Of a stretch of 64,000 nucleotides of DNA, positions 16,991-27,507 are shown piece after piece. The notes below the pieces were generated by a model. It did not search any database. It was not told the origin of the DNA and was given only the letters and a program-made list of their open reading frames with translations. The first letter of the stretch is position 1. Each line of letters starts with the position of its first letter. Origin of the DNA: Myxococcus llanfairpwllgwyngyllgogerychwyrndrobwllllantysiliogogogochensis (lineage in GTDB: Bacteria; Myxococcota; Myxococcia; Myxococcales; Myxococcaceae). Location: contig NZ_VIFM01000008.1 in NCBI RefSeq assembly GCF_006636215.1, positions 1 through 64,000 of the forward strand, given 5' to 3'. The translations under genes were made by a program, and so were the position numbers.

Positions 16991-19900
16991 TCATGGCAGC
17001 GGGGTGATGATGTTCTGCCTGCCGGGGGTCAGCGTGGTGGTGAACCTGAAGTCATCCAGGTTGTCGTTCGTGTCGGAGCTGTCCGCGCCGCGCGCCAGCG
17101 TCCCCTCCGTCGTGTCGATGTCCGCCAACGCCGCCGTGCTCCGCGGCCCCTCCGTGAAGTCGAACCGCTTGTTCGCCACGCCCGCGATGGTGCCCTGATT
17201 GACGGGCCCCTCGTAGGCGAGCGAATCGAGGATGGATTCCGTGGCGCTGTCGAAGAGGGCGACCGCGTCCGCCGAGGGACTGTTCGCGGTGCCACCATTC
17301 TGGATGGCCTTCGTCGACAGCATCGTCTTGATTCCCGCCTGACCCGCGAGCGGATCCACGATGCCCGCGGGGCCCACCACCAGGTACTCGCCCGGCGCCA
17401 GCGAGATGACGCTCGCGAGGTCGATCTTCTCGTAGCTCGCCGGCACGGCTGGCGAACCATTGATGAACACGAGGTACACACCCACCAGGGAGATGGCCGA
17501 AGCCGTGGGGTTGTAGATCTCCACGAACTCCTTGTTCGCGGTCGTGTCCGTGCCCTTCGGGTCGTAGTCCACCTCGTTGATGACCAGGTGGTTGATGGCC
17601 GGGCGCGGCACCGTGGTGATGGCCGCCGTCTTCGTCACGCCCTCGTACGTCGCGGACACGGTGCCACTCAGGGCCTCGGTCCCCGCCGTGAAGAGGACCT
17701 GGACGCTCGTCTGTCCCTCCGGCACCGTCACCGTTGCCGCGGGCAGCGACCCCAGCGTGGCCGAGGACACCGCCAGCGTGACGACGGCGCCACCGACGGC
17801 CGCCCTGCGGTCCAGCGTCACCGTGAAGGCCTGCTTCGCCCCGAAGTACACCGACGCCGTCTCGGGCGTCAGCGAGGCGAGCTGCGCGGGCGGCGGCGTC
17901 ACCGTGACGGCCGACGTCCGCCGCACACCGAGCAGCGACGCGGACACCGTGCCCTCGCCCTCGCCCCGCGCATCCGCGGTGAAGAAGAACGTGGCCTCCG
18001 TCGCGCCCGCGGGCACCGTCACCGTGGCCGGCACCGTGCCGAAGAGCGTGACACCCGCGCCCGGCGTGGCGGCCAGCGCCACCGCGAGGTCCGCCGTCGG
18101 CGCCGAGGACAGCGTCACCCGGAACTCCTGCGTCAACCCGTACCGGACGACCACCGGCCCCGTGGGCGTCATGCCCAACAACCTCGGGGAGACCAGGTCC
18201 ACCGTCACCGTGGAAGTCGCGCTGCTGGCGCCCAGCTCCGCCGTCACGGTGCCCGTGGGGCCCGTGGCCGTTTCGTCGACAGTGAGGGTGAACGTCGCCT
18301 CCATCGCGTTCGTCGCCACCGTCAGCGCCCCATCCACCGGAGTGAGCGTGCCGAAGCCCGACGTGGGATTCACGGTCAATGCGATGGTGGAGTTCGCGGG
18401 GGCCGGACGGTCCAGCGCCACCGCGAAGCTCACCGAGCCTCCCGGAACCACCGTCGCCTCGGAAGGCGTCAGCCCGGTGATGGCGGGCTGCTCCGTCGCG
18501 CCCAGCACCCGGAACGACGCCTGACGGGTGGTGTTTCGCAGCGACGCGGTCAGCGTCACGTTCGCCGCCGGGGCCAGGGGCTCCACCTTCACCTCCACGG
18601 CGCTCTGACCCGCGGGCACCGTCACCCGTCCGTTGGCCACGCGCAGCGCGCTGCTGTCGCTGGAGGTGATGAAGATGTCGAGCGGCTCCGAGTAGGTGCC
18701 GGACAGCGTCACCGTCAGCGCCTGCGGGAAGGTGCTCACCGCGCCCGTCTCGCCCAGGCGGACGAACCCGTCGCCCGGCCCGAAGCCCGTCAACGACGGC
18801 ATGGGCGGCTTCAGGTCCGCGATGCTGCGCGGCATCACCTTGGAGTCGCTGAAGCTGAACGTCAGCACACCGCGCAGCACGCCGAACCGCGTCCCCAGCG
18901 TCGGGTCCGCGTAGGTGTACGCCAGGTCGTCCACCATCAGCCCGGGCTGCGACGTGTTGCCGCTCTCGTTGACGAAGAACTGCTTGAAGTTGTCCACCGT
19001 GCTCGTGGTGCTCACGTCGTACACCTCCACCAGCACGCCCTCCAGCGCCTCGGCCCTCGGGCCTCCGGTGCGGATGTCCGCCGTGGTGACGGGCACCGGC
19101 GCCGGCAGCGGGTTGCCAGCGCTGCGCCGGACGTACTTCACGTCCACCAGCTCCGGCAGCCCGTTGAAGAGGGTCAGCGTCGCGGTGACGATGTCCAGCC
19201 GGTCTCCCACCGCGAGGTCACCCTTGGGCGCGTACACGTAGATGCCCGAGTTCTCCACGCTCGCTCCCGACGGCAGCGGGTGCACCTGCAGCCAGTAGCC
19301 CTCCACCGTCGCGGCGCCCTTCACCACGGCGGTGACGATGACGTCGTTGAACGACACCGGCCGCCCTTCCAGGGGCAGGCGTCCATCCTCCCGCGTCTTC
19401 AGCGCATGGATGCTGGACGGGCAGCCCAGGTGGCCCGCGTTGGGCGTCGCGGCGCACACGTCGCACGCATCACCCTTGCCATCCCCATCCTGGTCCGCCT
19501 GGTCCTGGTTCGACGTGAAGGGGCAGTTGTCCTGCCACGTCGGGAACCCGTCCTGGTCATCATCGCCGACGACGACGTGCGTGCACGCGGAGGTGTTCGC
19601 CGCCAGCGGGCACGGGTCGCACGCGTCGCCCACGCCGTCGTTGTCCGAGTCGGCCTGCTTGCCGCCGTCCATGGGACGGATGGGGTTGAAGACGGTGCGG
19701 CAGTTGTCGATGGAGTTGCGCAACCCGTCGCCATCCGGGTCATCCACCTTGCTCTCACCGGAGTAGACGTTCGAGCCGCGCACCGACGCCGGGAAGTCCG
19801 GATTGTTCGAGATGCGGCGGGGCACGCAGACAGGCTCGCCCTGGGGAACGCCGCAGGCGAACAGCGGATAGCCCACGGGGTTGGCGGCCTTCAGCGCCTC

Positions 19901-21520
19901 CAGGTTCTTGCCCAGCTCCGACTGGAGGCAGACGGTCTTGGCGGTGCCGCACACGTCCATCGCGTCGCACGCCTCCGCCTCGGCCTTCAGCGCGCCCACC
20001 AGCGTCTGGTCGCCGTAGAGCGCCTTGCCGGCGCGCATCGTCAGCACGACATCGGCGGGCTCGGCGGAGATGACCGCCCGGTGCGGCGAGCTGGCGTGGG
20101 TGCGCAGCGAGTAGATGGCCAGGTCGCCCAGCTTGCCCGGCGCGAGGCGGCCCACGCGGCTCTGCATGTCCACCGCCTCCGCGGCGTTGGCCGTCGTCAT
20201 CTTCCAGAGGTCCACGTCGCTGAACGTCCGGGCGAACTGCACGGTGTTGAGCGTGTCCGCGCACTTCAGCTCGCGCAGCATGTTCATGGAGCCGGACTGG
20301 GCCCAGTCGGTGCTCAGCGAGATGCTCACGCCCAGCCGCTTGTACGCGGACACCATGGCGGTGTCGCCGTACAGCGTGAGGTTGGAGCGCGGCGACCAGA
20401 TGAGCGCCGTGCCCCGGTCCGCCATCAGCGTGATTTCGCGCGCCGTCATCGCGATGCCGTGGATGAGCGTCGTGCGCGGCTGCAGCACGTCATTGGGCGC
20501 CACGGACACGCAGCGAATCTCGTTGTAGGCCTCCGTGCTGATGCCCTCGCCCAGGTGCGGCAGGTAGGCGGCGACCTTGGACAGGCTCGACGTCCTCGGC
20601 ATCCGCGCATAGGTACAGTCATCCGCCCGCAGGTCCGTCTCCTGGTCCCCCAGCGGATAGGTGTCCGAGACCGCGACCCACATGTCCATGCCCTCCTGAC
20701 GAGTCACGGGGACCTGGTCCAGGTTGCGCAGGAGGCCCGCGACGCCGCCCACACCCGCGATGGACGTGGTGCCCGAGAGCAGGTGGCGCAGCTCGATGAA
20801 GCCCACCGAGTCCGCGGCGGACCGGGTGCTGTTGGCGACGCGGGTGTGGTTGCCCAGGCCCCGGTACCAGTCCAGCCGGTGCTCGTAGCGCTCATCCGTC
20901 CACGCGTACGGGCCGTTCTGGAAGGTGACGTGCTCGTGCGGGTTGATGAGGCCCGGGGAGATGACACCCGTCGGGCACGAGATGTGGGTGGCTTCAGCGG
21001 CGCCATCCTCGGTGGAGCAGTCACACGACGCGCAGGTGATGACGCCCTGGGGGTTCACCATCACCTGGCCGCCCACCAGCGTCTCGCCGTCCTTCAGCAC
21101 GACGCCCGTGAAGAGGCGCGCGCCATTGCCGGCCTTCGTCACCGCGCACGTGGCCCCATCCGCGAGCGGGGGTACGTCCGCCGCCGCGCAGCGGGTCAGC
21201 GTCAGCGAGCAGTCCACCTGACAGCCGTCACCGTCCGCCGCGTTGCCGTCGTCGCACGTCTCCGTGCCCTCCAGCTTCCCGTTGCCACAGACGGGCTTCT
21301 CCACCTCGGGCGTCACCGTACAGTCCGCGTCGCAGCCGTCGCCGCTGACCCTGTTGCCGTCGTCGCATTGCTCGCCCTCTTCCTTGGCGCTGTTGCCGCA
21401 GACGGCAGGGGCGACGCAGCTCGCGCCCTCACATTCCGGCCTGTCATCGCCAGAGCAACCAACGTGGGACAGCAACACCGCGGCGAGCGCGGCCAGCAGC
21501 AAGCGAGGGAACTTTCGCAT
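16991..21520 (-). CDS. Multidomain amidohydrolase lipoprotein with Cys-rich repeats and lamin-tail domain
   Basis: A 1509-residue exported protein. The chosen ATG gives a clean lipoprotein signal ([16 protein letters not shown]); the longer frame would bury it. Two Myxococcus Cys-rich disorder repeats follow (~33-107: [21 protein letters not shown]). An amidohydrolase-type domain spans ~130-510 with the HxH metal pair in NPHEH (~188), a later His in LIHGIAM and Asp in LSTDWAQ. Next are thrombospondin-type-3-like calcium repeats (~590-700: [14 protein letters not shown]), an OB-fold-like region seen in extracellular nucleases (~700-850), several Ig-like/Calx-beta-like repeats (~900-1290) and a lamin-tail domain (~1307-1480: [17 protein letters not shown]). 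It is probably surface-bound or secreted. The substrate is unknown. Fusion of an amidohydrolase with these modules is rare. Confidence 0.88.
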   Translation of the reverse strand: MRKFPRLLLAALAAVLLSHVGCSGDDRPECEGASCVAPAVCGNSAKEEGEQCDDGNRVSGDGCDADCTVTPEVEKPVCGNGKLEGTETCDDGNAADGDGCQVDCSLTLTRCAAADVPPLADGATCAVTKAGNGARLFTGVVLKDGETLVGGQVMVNPQGVITCASCDCSTEDGAAEATHISCPTGVISPGLINPHEHVTFQNGPYAWTDERYEHRLDWYRGLGNHTRVANSTRSAADSVGFIELRHLLSGTTSIAGVGGVAGLLRNLDQVPVTRQEGMDMWVAVSDTYPLGDQETDLRADDCTYARMPRTSSLSKVAAYLPHLGEGISTEAYNEIRCVSVAPNDVLQPRTTLIHGIAMTAREITLMADRGTALIWSPRSNLTLYGDTAMVSAYKRLGVSISLSTDWAQSGSMNMLRELKCADTLNTVQFARTFSDVDLWKMTTANAAEAVDMQSRVGRLAPGKLGDLAIYSLRTHASSPHRAVISAEPADVVLTMRAGKALYGDQTLVGALKAEAEACDAMDVCGTAKTVCLQSELGKNLEALKAANPVGYPLFACGVPQGEPVCVPRRISNNPDFPASVRGSNVYSGESKVDDPDGDGLRNSIDNCRTVFNPIRPMDGGKQADSDNDGVGDACDPCPLAANTSACTHVVVGDDDQDGFPTWQDNCPFTSNQDQADQDGDGKGDACDVCAATPNAGHLGCPSSIHALKTREDGRLPLEGRPVSFNDVIVTAVVKGAATVEGYWLQVHPLPSGASVENSGIYVYAPKGDLAVGDRLDIVTATLTLFNGLPELVDVKYVRRSAGNPLPAPVPVTTADIRTGGPRAEALEGVLVEVYDVSTTSTVDNFKQFFVNESGNTSQPGLMVDDLAYTYADPTLGTRFGVLRGVLTFSFSDSKVMPRSIADLKPPMPSLTGFGPGDGFVRLGETGAVSTFPQALTVTLSGTYSEPLDIFITSSDSSALRVANGRVTVPAGQSAVEVKVEPLAPAANVTLTASLRNTTRQASFRVLGATEQPAITGLTPSEATVVPGGSVSFAVALDRPAPANSTIALTVNPTSGFGTLTPVDGALTVATNAMEATFTLTVDETATGPTGTVTAELGASSATSTVTVDLVSPRLLGMTPTGPVVVRYGLTQEFRVTLSSAPTADLAVALAATPGAGVTLFGTVPATVTVPAGATEATFFFTADARGEGEGTVSASLLGVRRTSAVTVTPPPAQLASLTPETASVYFGAKQAFTVTLDRRAAVGGAVVTLAVSSATLGSLPAATVTVPEGQTSVQVLFTAGTEALSGTVSATYEGVTKTAAITTVPRPAINHLVINEVDYDPKGTDTTANKEFVEIYNPTASAISLVGVYLVFINGSPAVPASYEKIDLASVISLAPGEYLVVGPAGIVDPLAGQAGIKTMLSTKAIQNGGTANSPSADAVALFDSATESILDSLAYEGPVNQGTIAGVANKRFDFTEGPRSTAALADIDTTEGTLARGADSSDTNDNLDDFRFTTTLTPGRQNIITPLP

Positions 21521-21729
21521 CTCGTGGGTCTCCCGGGGACACCGGCCTGGGGTGAGGCGGTACGTCCTCGACACGCGCGGAGAGTAGCTCGTGAAACATT
21601 TCAGCGACAGGCGACCCCGGGGCCCCGCCCCGAAATACCTGTAGTCAGGACGACCCCACGAGCCAGATGCGGGCTGAAGGGCCGGGGGGCCGTGTCGAGT
21701 TCCCAGCTTTTTGTAGAGTGGGACGACCG

Positions 21730-23340
21730 ATGACCGCGCACACCCTGACGAGCCCCGTCTCCCGCTTCCTGGACGGACACCTACGACGCGATGCGCAGGC
21801 CCGGGAGCTGTCGGTGGCGCGCTTCATGGCGGGCCTGTCGGGCGCGTCGGTGGTGGTGGCCGCGGCGCTGGGGCCCTCGATTGGCTGGGGCTTGACGCAG
21901 GCCCTCATGGGGTTGTCGGCGGTGCTGGCGCTCTACTACACGGCGCTGTGGCGAGTGCTGCGCTCGGGTGCGTTCCACCCGGCGATTCCCTGGCTCAACG
22001 TGGCGATTGAGGTCAGCATCCCCGCGGTGGTGCTGGCGTTCGACCTGCGCTTCCAGGGGCCCATCTACGCGCTCACGGCGCCCACGCTCGTCATCTGGCC
22101 CACGCTGATTACGCTCGCGACGCTGCGCAGCAATCCCCGGCTGGCGCTGGCTGCGGGCATCCTGGTGGCCGCCGAGTACCTGGGCATCTACTTCCTCTTC
22201 GTCCAGCCGCTGCTGCCGGAGTCGGCGCTCATCACGCTGACGCCGCGCTTCATCGCCACGCGGGCCTTCTTCTTCGTGGCCGCGGGGGTCTTCACCGCCA
22301 CGCTGGCGCGGCACTTCCTCCAGCTGACGCGGGGGGCGCTGTCCGCCCTGCGGGAGCAGGAGGTCATGGGCAAATACGTGCTGCACGAGCGCGTGGGTGC
22401 CGGAGGCATGGCGGAGGTGTACCGGGCCACGTACTGCCCGGAGGGTGGCTTCCAGAAGCAGGTGGCCCTCAAGCGCATCCTCCCCTCGTTCGCGGACGAC
22501 GATGAGTTCGTCACCATGTTCCGCCGGGAGGCGGAGCTGTGCTCGTCGCTCAACCATCCCAACATCGTCCAGGTGTTCGACCTGGGGCGGCATGGCGGCA
22601 CGTACTTCCTGGCGATGGAGTTCGTGGATGGCATGCCGCTCAGCTCGCTGATGCGGGGGCTGTCGCGCCGGCCGCTGCCGGTGGCGGCGGTGACCTTCCT
22701 GGGCGCGGAGCTGGCGGCGGCGCTCGACTATCTGCACCGCCGCACGGGCGCGGATGGACAGCCGCTGCGGCTGGTCCACCGGGACCTCAACCCGCCCAAC
22801 GTGCTGGTGTCCCGCTTCGGGGAAGCGAAGCTGTCGGACTTCGGGATTGCGCGGGACTCGGCGCGCTCGCAGCTCACGGCGGCAGGGAGTGTGCGCGGCA
22901 AGTTGGGCTACATGGCGCCCGAGCAGGCGGCGGGACGGCCGTTCGATGGGCGCGCGGACCTCTTCGCGCTGGGGCTGACGCTGCATGAGGCCCTCACGGG
23001 CCGACGCGCGCTCCAGGGCTCCACGCAGGAAGCGCTGCTGCGCGCCACGCTGGACCAGGAGCTGGCGCCGCCTTCGCACTTCAACCCGGAGGTGCCGCCC
23101 GAGCTGGACGCGGCGGTGATGGGGTTGCTCGAGAAGCGGCCCGAGCAACGCACGGCCAGCGGCGCGCTGCTGCGACAGCAAATGCTCGCGATAGGCGGTG
23201 AAGCCGCGCCCTATCCCCGAGGACAGGCGCTGCTCGCGAACGCGCTGCGTGAGGCGCAAGAGCGCAACCAGAAGGACAAGGCCAGTGATGCGGGCGGACA
23301 GGCACCGCCTCGCGCCCCCGCCACCGCTCGCCCGGCCTGA
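21730..23340 (+). CDS. Membrane serine/threonine protein kinase
   Basis: A 536-residue kinase with an inverted layout: about six hydrophobic segments in residues ~35-195 come before the cytoplasmic kinase domain (~214-475). The glycine loop is GAGGMAEVY, the ATP-binding lysine is in VALKRIL, the catalytic loop is HRDLNPPN and the metal site is DFG. The activation segment and the APE-like motif (MAPEQAAG) are present. All catalytic residues are intact, so it should be active. The N-terminal membrane domain may sense a signal. I chose ATG at 21730; the longer frame lacks support. A tandem-repeat tract begins in the last codons and continues downstream. It is divergent from the amidohydrolase gene, 209 bp away. 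Confidence 0.92.
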   Translation: MTAHTLTSPVSRFLDGHLRRDAQARELSVARFMAGLSGASVVVAAALGPSIGWGLTQALMGLSAVLALYYTALWRVLRSGAFHPAIPWLNVAIEVSIPAVVLAFDLRFQGPIYALTAPTLVIWPTLITLATLRSNPRLALAAGILVAAEYLGIYFLFVQPLLPESALITLTPRFIATRAFFFVAAGVFTATLARHFLQLTRGALSALREQEVMGKYVLHERVGAGGMAEVYRATYCPEGGFQKQVALKRILPSFADDDEFVTMFRREAELCSSLNHPNIVQVFDLGRHGGTYFLAMEFVDGMPLSSLMRGLSRRPLPVAAVTFLGAELAAALDYLHRRTGADGQPLRLVHRDLNPPNVLVSRFGEAKLSDFGIARDSARSQLTAAGSVRGKLGYMAPEQAAGRPFDGRADLFALGLTLHEALTGRRALQGSTQEALLRATLDQELAPPSHFNPEVPPELDAAVMGLLEKRPEQRTASGALLRQQMLAIGGEAAPYPRGQALLANALREAQERNQKDKASDAGGQAPPRAPATARPA

Positions 23341-23579
23341 TGCACGTCGACGTTCAACACGCCACCGCTCGCCCGGCGTGATGCGCGTCGACGTTCAACT
23401 CGCCACCGCGCCCTTGGCCTGACTCGCATCGATGTTCAGCCCGCCACCGCGCCCTCGGCTGACGCGCATCGATGCTAAATCCGCCGCCGAGCCCTTGGCT
23501 GACGCGCATCGGTGTTCAATCCGCCACCGCGCGCCCAGCCTGATGCGCGTCGAGGCGCGACCAGCCACCGCGCCCAGCG
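23337..23579 (+). repeat. Noncoding tandem repeat, six ~40-bp units with a palindromic core
   Basis: Six units of 40-41 bp start at the stop codon of the kinase gene, with a half unit inside its last codons (23312-23336). Each unit reads roughly CTGAxGCGCRTCGAYGTTCAA then a CGCCACCGCGCCC block. The core is CGTCGACG in units 1 and 2 and CATCGATG in units 3 and 4. Both are perfect palindromes, so the two differing bases changed together. Units 5 and 6 have lost the palindrome. The rest of this 420-bp gap, 23580-23760, shows only degenerate GC-rich sequence. Confidence 0.85.
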
Positions 23580-23760
23580 CAGCCATCGCGCCGATGCCCA
23601 CCCCCGCCGAGCATCGCGCCACCGCGCTCGCAGCCTCCCTGCTCGAGCAACCACGCTCCAGGCATCGCCGTGCGACAGCCGCCCCTTCACTCAAAATCCC
23701 TGCGCGCTCGGCGCCTTCGCGCTACTTAGGGCGCGCACGCCTCACCGGGAGCAACACACC

Positions 23761-24612
23761 ATGGACGTGGCCGTCCTCACCTATGCCGACCTGCCGGAGC
23801 TCGACGCCTTCGACGCTCCCCTGCTTCCCGCCCTGAAGGCGCTGGGACTGGATGCGCGGCCTGTCGTGTGGGACGACCCGACGGTGGACTTCCGCACCGT
23901 GCGCATGGCCGTCGTGCGCACCACCTGGGACAGCCACCTGCGCCGCGACACCTTCGTCGCCTGGGCGCAGAAGGTCGGCCGCCTCACGAAGCTCCACAAC
24001 CCGGCCGACGTGCTGCGCTGGAACACGCACAAGTTCTACCTGCGCGAGCTGGAGGCCAAGGGCATCCCCGTCACGCCCACCGTCTGGGTGGAGCGCGGTG
24101 GCACGCTCGACGTCGGCGCCCTGGTGAAGTCGCGCGGCTGGGACGCCGTCGTCCTCAAGCCCGCCGTGTCCGCGGGCGCACTCAAGACACACATTCTTCC
24201 GCGCGCCGAAGCCGCCGCCGCCACCCAGCTCGTGACGGAGCTGGCCGCCGAGTGCGAACTCATGGTGCAACCCTACCTCACCGCCTTCGAGACGGAGGGC
24301 GAGCGCAGCTACATCTCCTTCGACGGCGCCTTCAGCCACGCGGTGCGCCGGCCCCCCACGCTGAAGTCCGCGCCCCGGGGCTTCGCGCAGCCCACCGTCT
24401 TCACGCCCGACAACCGCGAGGAGTCACGCCTGGCCGAGCGCGTGCTGGAGGCCATCGGCCAGCCGCTGCTCTACGCCCGCGTGGACGTGGCCACCGACAA
24501 CGAAGGCGTCTCGCGCCTGCAGGAAGTGGAAGTCACCGAGCCCTCCCTCTTCCTGTCACTGGACCCCGAGGCCCCAGGCCGACTGGCCCGAGCCATCGCC
24601 GCCAGACTCTGA
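23761..24612 (+). CDS. ATP-grasp domain protein (RimK/glutathione-synthetase-like)
   Basis: A 283-residue predicted ATP-dependent carboxylate-amine ligase. The N-terminal pre-ATP-grasp fold (~1-95) is followed by the ATP-grasp core: NTHKFYLRELEAKGIPVTPT (~100), VVLKPAVSAGALKTH with the ATP-binding Lys (~140-155), and EVEVTEPSLFL near the C-terminus, with the metal-binding Glu residues typical of the family. Compact ATP-grasp proteins of this size ligate amino acids or peptides, but the substrates cannot be named. I chose the ATG at 23761; the upstream open frame runs through the repeat tract and has no family support. It is convergent with the lipoprotein esterase, only four bases away. Confidence 0.85.
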   Translation: MDVAVLTYADLPELDAFDAPLLPALKALGLDARPVVWDDPTVDFRTVRMAVVRTTWDSHLRRDTFVAWAQKVGRLTKLHNPADVLRWNTHKFYLRELEAKGIPVTPTVWVERGGTLDVGALVKSRGWDAVVLKPAVSAGALKTHILPRAEAAAATQLVTELAAECELMVQPYLTAFETEGERSYISFDGAFSHAVRRPPTLKSAPRGFAQPTVFTPDNREESRLAERVLEAIGQPLLYARVDVATDNEGVSRLQEVEVTEPSLFLSLDPEAPGRLARAIAARL

Positions 24613-24616
24613 AGCC

Positions 24617-26041
24617 CTAGAGGCCGCACACCTTCGCGTCGGTGTTGCGGAACACGCAGAGCAGCTTCGGCAGGCGCTTCTTCCAGAAGGACCAGTCGTG
24701 CTGCCCGCTCGGCTCGTGCACGTGGGCCACGTCGTAGCCCCGGCTCTTCAGCGCCGCGATGAACTGGAGGTTGGACTGACAGTCGTCGGAGCCCTGCTCG
24801 CCGTCGTCCGTGCAGCCCGTCGCCGGCGAGCCGTGGTCCACGTAGAAGCGCACCGGCACCACCGGCTCCTGCGCCGCGCGCAGCACCATGGCGTTGCCAT
24901 CGTCCCGGTCCACTTCACCGTCGTGCGGCCAGAACAACGTCCCCGACTGGGTGCCCACGAAGCCGAACTTCTCCGGGAACTGGAAGCCCGCGTACACGGA
25001 GATGAGTCCCCCCAGTGACGCGCCGAAGATGCCCGTGTCCTGGGGACCCGTCTTCACCCGGAAGCCCGCCTCCACGCGAGGCATCAGGTCATCCTTCAGG
25101 AAGGCCAGGTACTCGTCGCCCTTGGGCGCGGGCCAGCCCGGGGCGCGCGCGGGCGCGAAGGTGTACTGCGCCAGCCGCACGTCCTGCGTGGGAAGCGCCA
25201 CGAAGACGAGCACCGCCGCGTCCTGGGGCCGCGCCTTGTAGTGCGCGTCCGCCGCGTCCACGAAGGACTCGCGGGTGATGCTCTCGTTGCCATCGTGGAC
25301 GTACATCACCGGCAGCGTCGGGCACTCCGGACCGTCGTAGGACGGCGGCGTGTAGACGAACACGTCGCGCGCATCCCCGAGCACCGTGGCGTGCACGCCG
25401 TACCAGGCGGTGAGCCGCCCCTTCGTCGCGTCCTGCGCGTCCGGATAGACGAGCGAGTTGAACTGGCCCACTGCGTTGCGGTTGAGGCGGTCCCACACCA
25501 CGTGCTTCGCCCGAGGGTCCTCGAAGAAGCCTCCACCCTGCACCAGCTTGTACGGGTGCGGCCCCGTGCGCGGGATGTCCACCTCCGCGACGAACAGGTC
25601 CGTGTCACGCACCTGCGCCAGCGGCGTGGCGGTGGGGGACCACTCGTTGAAGTCGCCAGCCACGGACGTGTCGCGCGCGGAGTCGCCGCGCGCGAAGAAG
25701 ACCACCCGCTGCCGGCCCGAGCGCGCATCGCTCACCAGCGGCGTGCCGCCCTGCGCCGCCACATCCGCCACGAACTGGTCGATGGCCGCCGTGCGGACCT
25801 CGGGTGAGGTGGCGCGGCTCATCGCCAGTTGCAGGTTCACCCACAGGGAGATGGGCGCGCCGCGCACCACCGCCGAGCGCTGACAGGCCCAGCTCTCCGG
25901 CCCCGAGCCGCCGTCCGGCGAGACGCCCCCGTCCGGATACGTCTGGGTGAAGGGCGGAGGTGGCACGTACGCCGCGCCCTCGGAGTCATCACAGGCGGAC
26001 AGCAGCGTCGCGCACAGCAGGACGGCGGACAGACGGCGCAT
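24617..26041 (-). CDS. Esterase lipoprotein with E-set domain (Fes-like)
   Basis: A 474-residue lipoprotein (signal ending LLSAC, ~residue 17). An E-set/glycogen-binding-like module (~115-200, with VAGDFNEWSP) precedes a putative-esterase domain (~235-465). The nucleophile elbow is GASLGG (~355) followed by GTQSG; the catalytic His is likely in SGQHDWSFW near the C-terminus. It shares layout with the cytoplasmic esterase at 1441-2505 but is exported and lipid-anchored, and it carries extra Cys residues. Substrate unknown. I chose the ATG that opens the signal peptide; the longer frame is not coding-like. Confidence 0.88.
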   Translation of the reverse strand: MRRLSAVLLCATLLSACDDSEGAAYVPPPPFTQTYPDGGVSPDGGSGPESWACQRSAVVRGAPISLWVNLQLAMSRATSPEVRTAAIDQFVADVAAQGGTPLVSDARSGRQRVVFFARGDSARDTSVAGDFNEWSPTATPLAQVRDTDLFVAEVDIPRTGPHPYKLVQGGGFFEDPRAKHVVWDRLNRNAVGQFNSLVYPDAQDATKGRLTAWYGVHATVLGDARDVFVYTPPSYDGPECPTLPVMYVHDGNESITRESFVDAADAHYKARPQDAAVLVFVALPTQDVRLAQYTFAPARAPGWPAPKGDEYLAFLKDDLMPRVEAGFRVKTGPQDTGIFGASLGGLISVYAGFQFPEKFGFVGTQSGTLFWPHDGEVDRDDGNAMVLRAAQEPVVPVRFYVDHGSPATGCTDDGEQGSDDCQSNLQFIAALKSRGYDVAHVHEPSGQHDWSFWKKRLPKLLCVFRNTDAKVCGL

Positions 26042-26072
26042 CAACGTCTCCAGTGGCTGGAGGGAACCAGCG

Positions 26073-26618
26073 TCAGGGCTGGGGCGTGGCGGCGGTGGCG
26101 GTGCCCGACACCGTGAACTCGCGCCCCCACAGCCGCACCTTCGCGGCCTTGTCGGCCTCGCCATCGAAGAAGACGCTCGCCTTCACCTTCACCGAGGGCG
26201 GCACCTTGATGGAGTCCGCGGCCTGTCCCGGAGAGCGCGCCTGGAGCGGCGTGGCGAAGCCGTCCTTGTCCAGCAACTGCGCGCCGCCACCCTCCTGGAG
26301 GCCCAGCAGGTGCAGCGGCTCGGCCGTCTTGTTCGTCACGGCCAGCACCACCTCCACCCCGCCCCCGCTGGACGCCTTCACTTCCAGCACGGACAGCTCC
26401 GTGTTGGCGTGGACCTCGTCGGCCGCGGACAGCGTGCGCGAGCCATCCGTGCTCACCGCGCCCTTGCGGCCTTCCTTCATGCCCTCCACCACGCCGCTGC
26501 CCGCGCCCTTGGCGACCTCCACCGTCTTGCCCACCACCGCGGCAGTGACGTCCTTCGCGGTTTCACCCTTGCAGGCGGGGACGAGGAGCAACAACGGGGC
26601 GAGCAGCAGGCGACGCAT
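26073..26618 (-). CDS. Hypothetical lipoprotein
   Basis: A 181-residue lipoprotein whose signal (LLLAPLLLLVPAC) starts at an ATG with a good GGAGG site. The mature part has an amphipathic Val/Gly/Lys stretch (VVGKTVEVAKGAGSGVVEGMKEGRKG), then a beta-rich domain of ~100 residues (LSVLEVKASSGGGVEVVLAVTNKT), which resembles an immunoglobulin-like fold of the kind that includes 'slow-down' or DUF-type periplasmic domains. It lies 31 bases upstream of the esterase lipoprotein on the same strand, so the two may form an operon. Function unknown. Confidence 0.8.
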   Translation of the reverse strand: MRRLLLAPLLLLVPACKGETAKDVTAAVVGKTVEVAKGAGSGVVEGMKEGRKGAVSTDGSRTLSAADEVHANTELSVLEVKASSGGGVEVVLAVTNKTAEPLHLLGLQEGGGAQLLDKDGFATPLQARSPGQAADSIKVPPSVKVKASVFFDGEADKAAKVRLWGREFTVSGTATAATPQP

Positions 26619-26766
26619 GGGACCTCCAGACATATGTGGGCGCGGGTGTACTACAGGCTCCCGCCCGGGCGCGAGAGGGGCCTCCTCGCCTGGATTCCGA
26701 CCATTCGTGGACACCCAAACCCACCTTCTCGCGCCTGGCGGGCCCCGAAGAGGTTATGAGTTACCC

Positions 26767-27300
26767 ATGGCACGCGCTCTGCTGCTCTCGCTGCTCGTGA
26801 GGCAGCACATGGCTCTCAAGGAGAAGTTTCGCGCCAAGTACCCACACCCCTGGTTGGTGTGGGAGGCAGGCGCGTGGAACGTCCCCGAAACGACGGAGGG
26901 GAACGTGGGTGCCACTCGGCTGCCCTTGACGGACCTGCGGGACTGCCTGCCCGCCGGGGACGCCATGTGCTTCGAACTGGTGGCCCTGGCCGAGCGAGGC
27001 CCCATGCGGATGGGGCGCGCCTCGAACAACGCGCTGGTCATCAACGACGCCACGGTGTCGCGGGAGCAGCTCATCCTCACGCCCCGCCCCGACGCGGGCT
27101 GGCACGTGGCGAGGGTGGCGGATGCCCGTCCGGTGAAGCTGGATGGGCAGGAGCTCCCCGAGGAGGGCACCGTGCTGAGTCCGGGCGCGAAGCTGGAAGT
27201 CGGCGACGTGCGCCTCACCTTCCACGACGCGAGCGGCTTCGACGAGCGCATCTCCCGCATCGCCGCGCAGGTGCTGGCGCAGACGGCCGCCTCGCGCTGA
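26767..27300 (+). CDS. FHA-domain protein
   Basis: A 177-residue protein. Its C-terminal ~100 residues form an FHA phosphothreonine-binding domain: MRMGRASNNALVINDATVSREQ holds the conserved GR, N and S/R positions of the fold, followed by VKLDGQELPEEGTVL and LEVGDVRLTF. The N-terminal ~60 residues are specific to this protein. FHA proteins bind phosphorylated partners of Ser/Thr kinases, and kinase genes lie on both sides (21730 and 27508), so a signalling link is plausible but not proven. The start is ATG 26767; the long upstream frame overlaps the neighbouring gene on the other strand. Confidence 0.88.
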   Translation: MARALLLSLLVRQHMALKEKFRAKYPHPWLVWEAGAWNVPETTEGNVGATRLPLTDLRDCLPAGDAMCFELVALAERGPMRMGRASNNALVINDATVSREQLILTPRPDAGWHVARVADARPVKLDGQELPEEGTVLSPGAKLEVGDVRLTFHDASGFDERISRIAAQVLAQTAASR

Positions 27301-27318
27301 GGCGGGGAGACCTCGGTG

Positions 27319-27492
27319 CCGCTGCGTGGAGCGCGGGCGCGCCGCCAGCAGCGCGGCAACCGGAGTGGCGCAGGCTGGGCTCTCACCCCGCTGCGCCGCT
27401 GCGTGGAGCGCGGATGCACCGCCAGCAACGCAACCACCCGACACTGTCCGTGACGAGGGGTGGGTAACTCACCGCGCTGCGTGGAGCAGGAG
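27319..27492. repeat. Intergenic repeat with GCTGC...GCAGC ends
   Basis: Two copies of ~41 bp (27319-27360 and 27396-27437) share GCTGCGTGGAGCGCGG followed by CCGCCAGCA. A third, shorter copy of the left part (GCTGCGTGGAGC) starts near 27476. The first copy is bounded by GCTGC and GCAGC, an inverted repeat, so it could fold. The tract fills the gap between convergent FHA and kinase genes and resembles a REP-type element. Confidence 0.6.
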
Positions 27493-27507
27493 CCCGGCGG
27501 TCCGCGC

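Noticed and set aside
16961-21733. Long plus-strand open frame of 1590 codons over the amidohydrolase lipoprotein
   Set aside because: It is antisense to a well-supported gene; its translation is rich in Arg, His and Gly without domains. In very GC-rich DNA such antisense frames stay open because stop codons are rare.
23337-23579. Tandem repeat as a CRISPR array
   Set aside because: Units directly abut with no unique spacers of constant length, and no cas genes are present.
25960-27300. 446-residue version of the FHA protein
   Set aside because: The extra N-terminal frame runs antisense through the lipoprotein gene at 26073-26618; the natural start is 26767.
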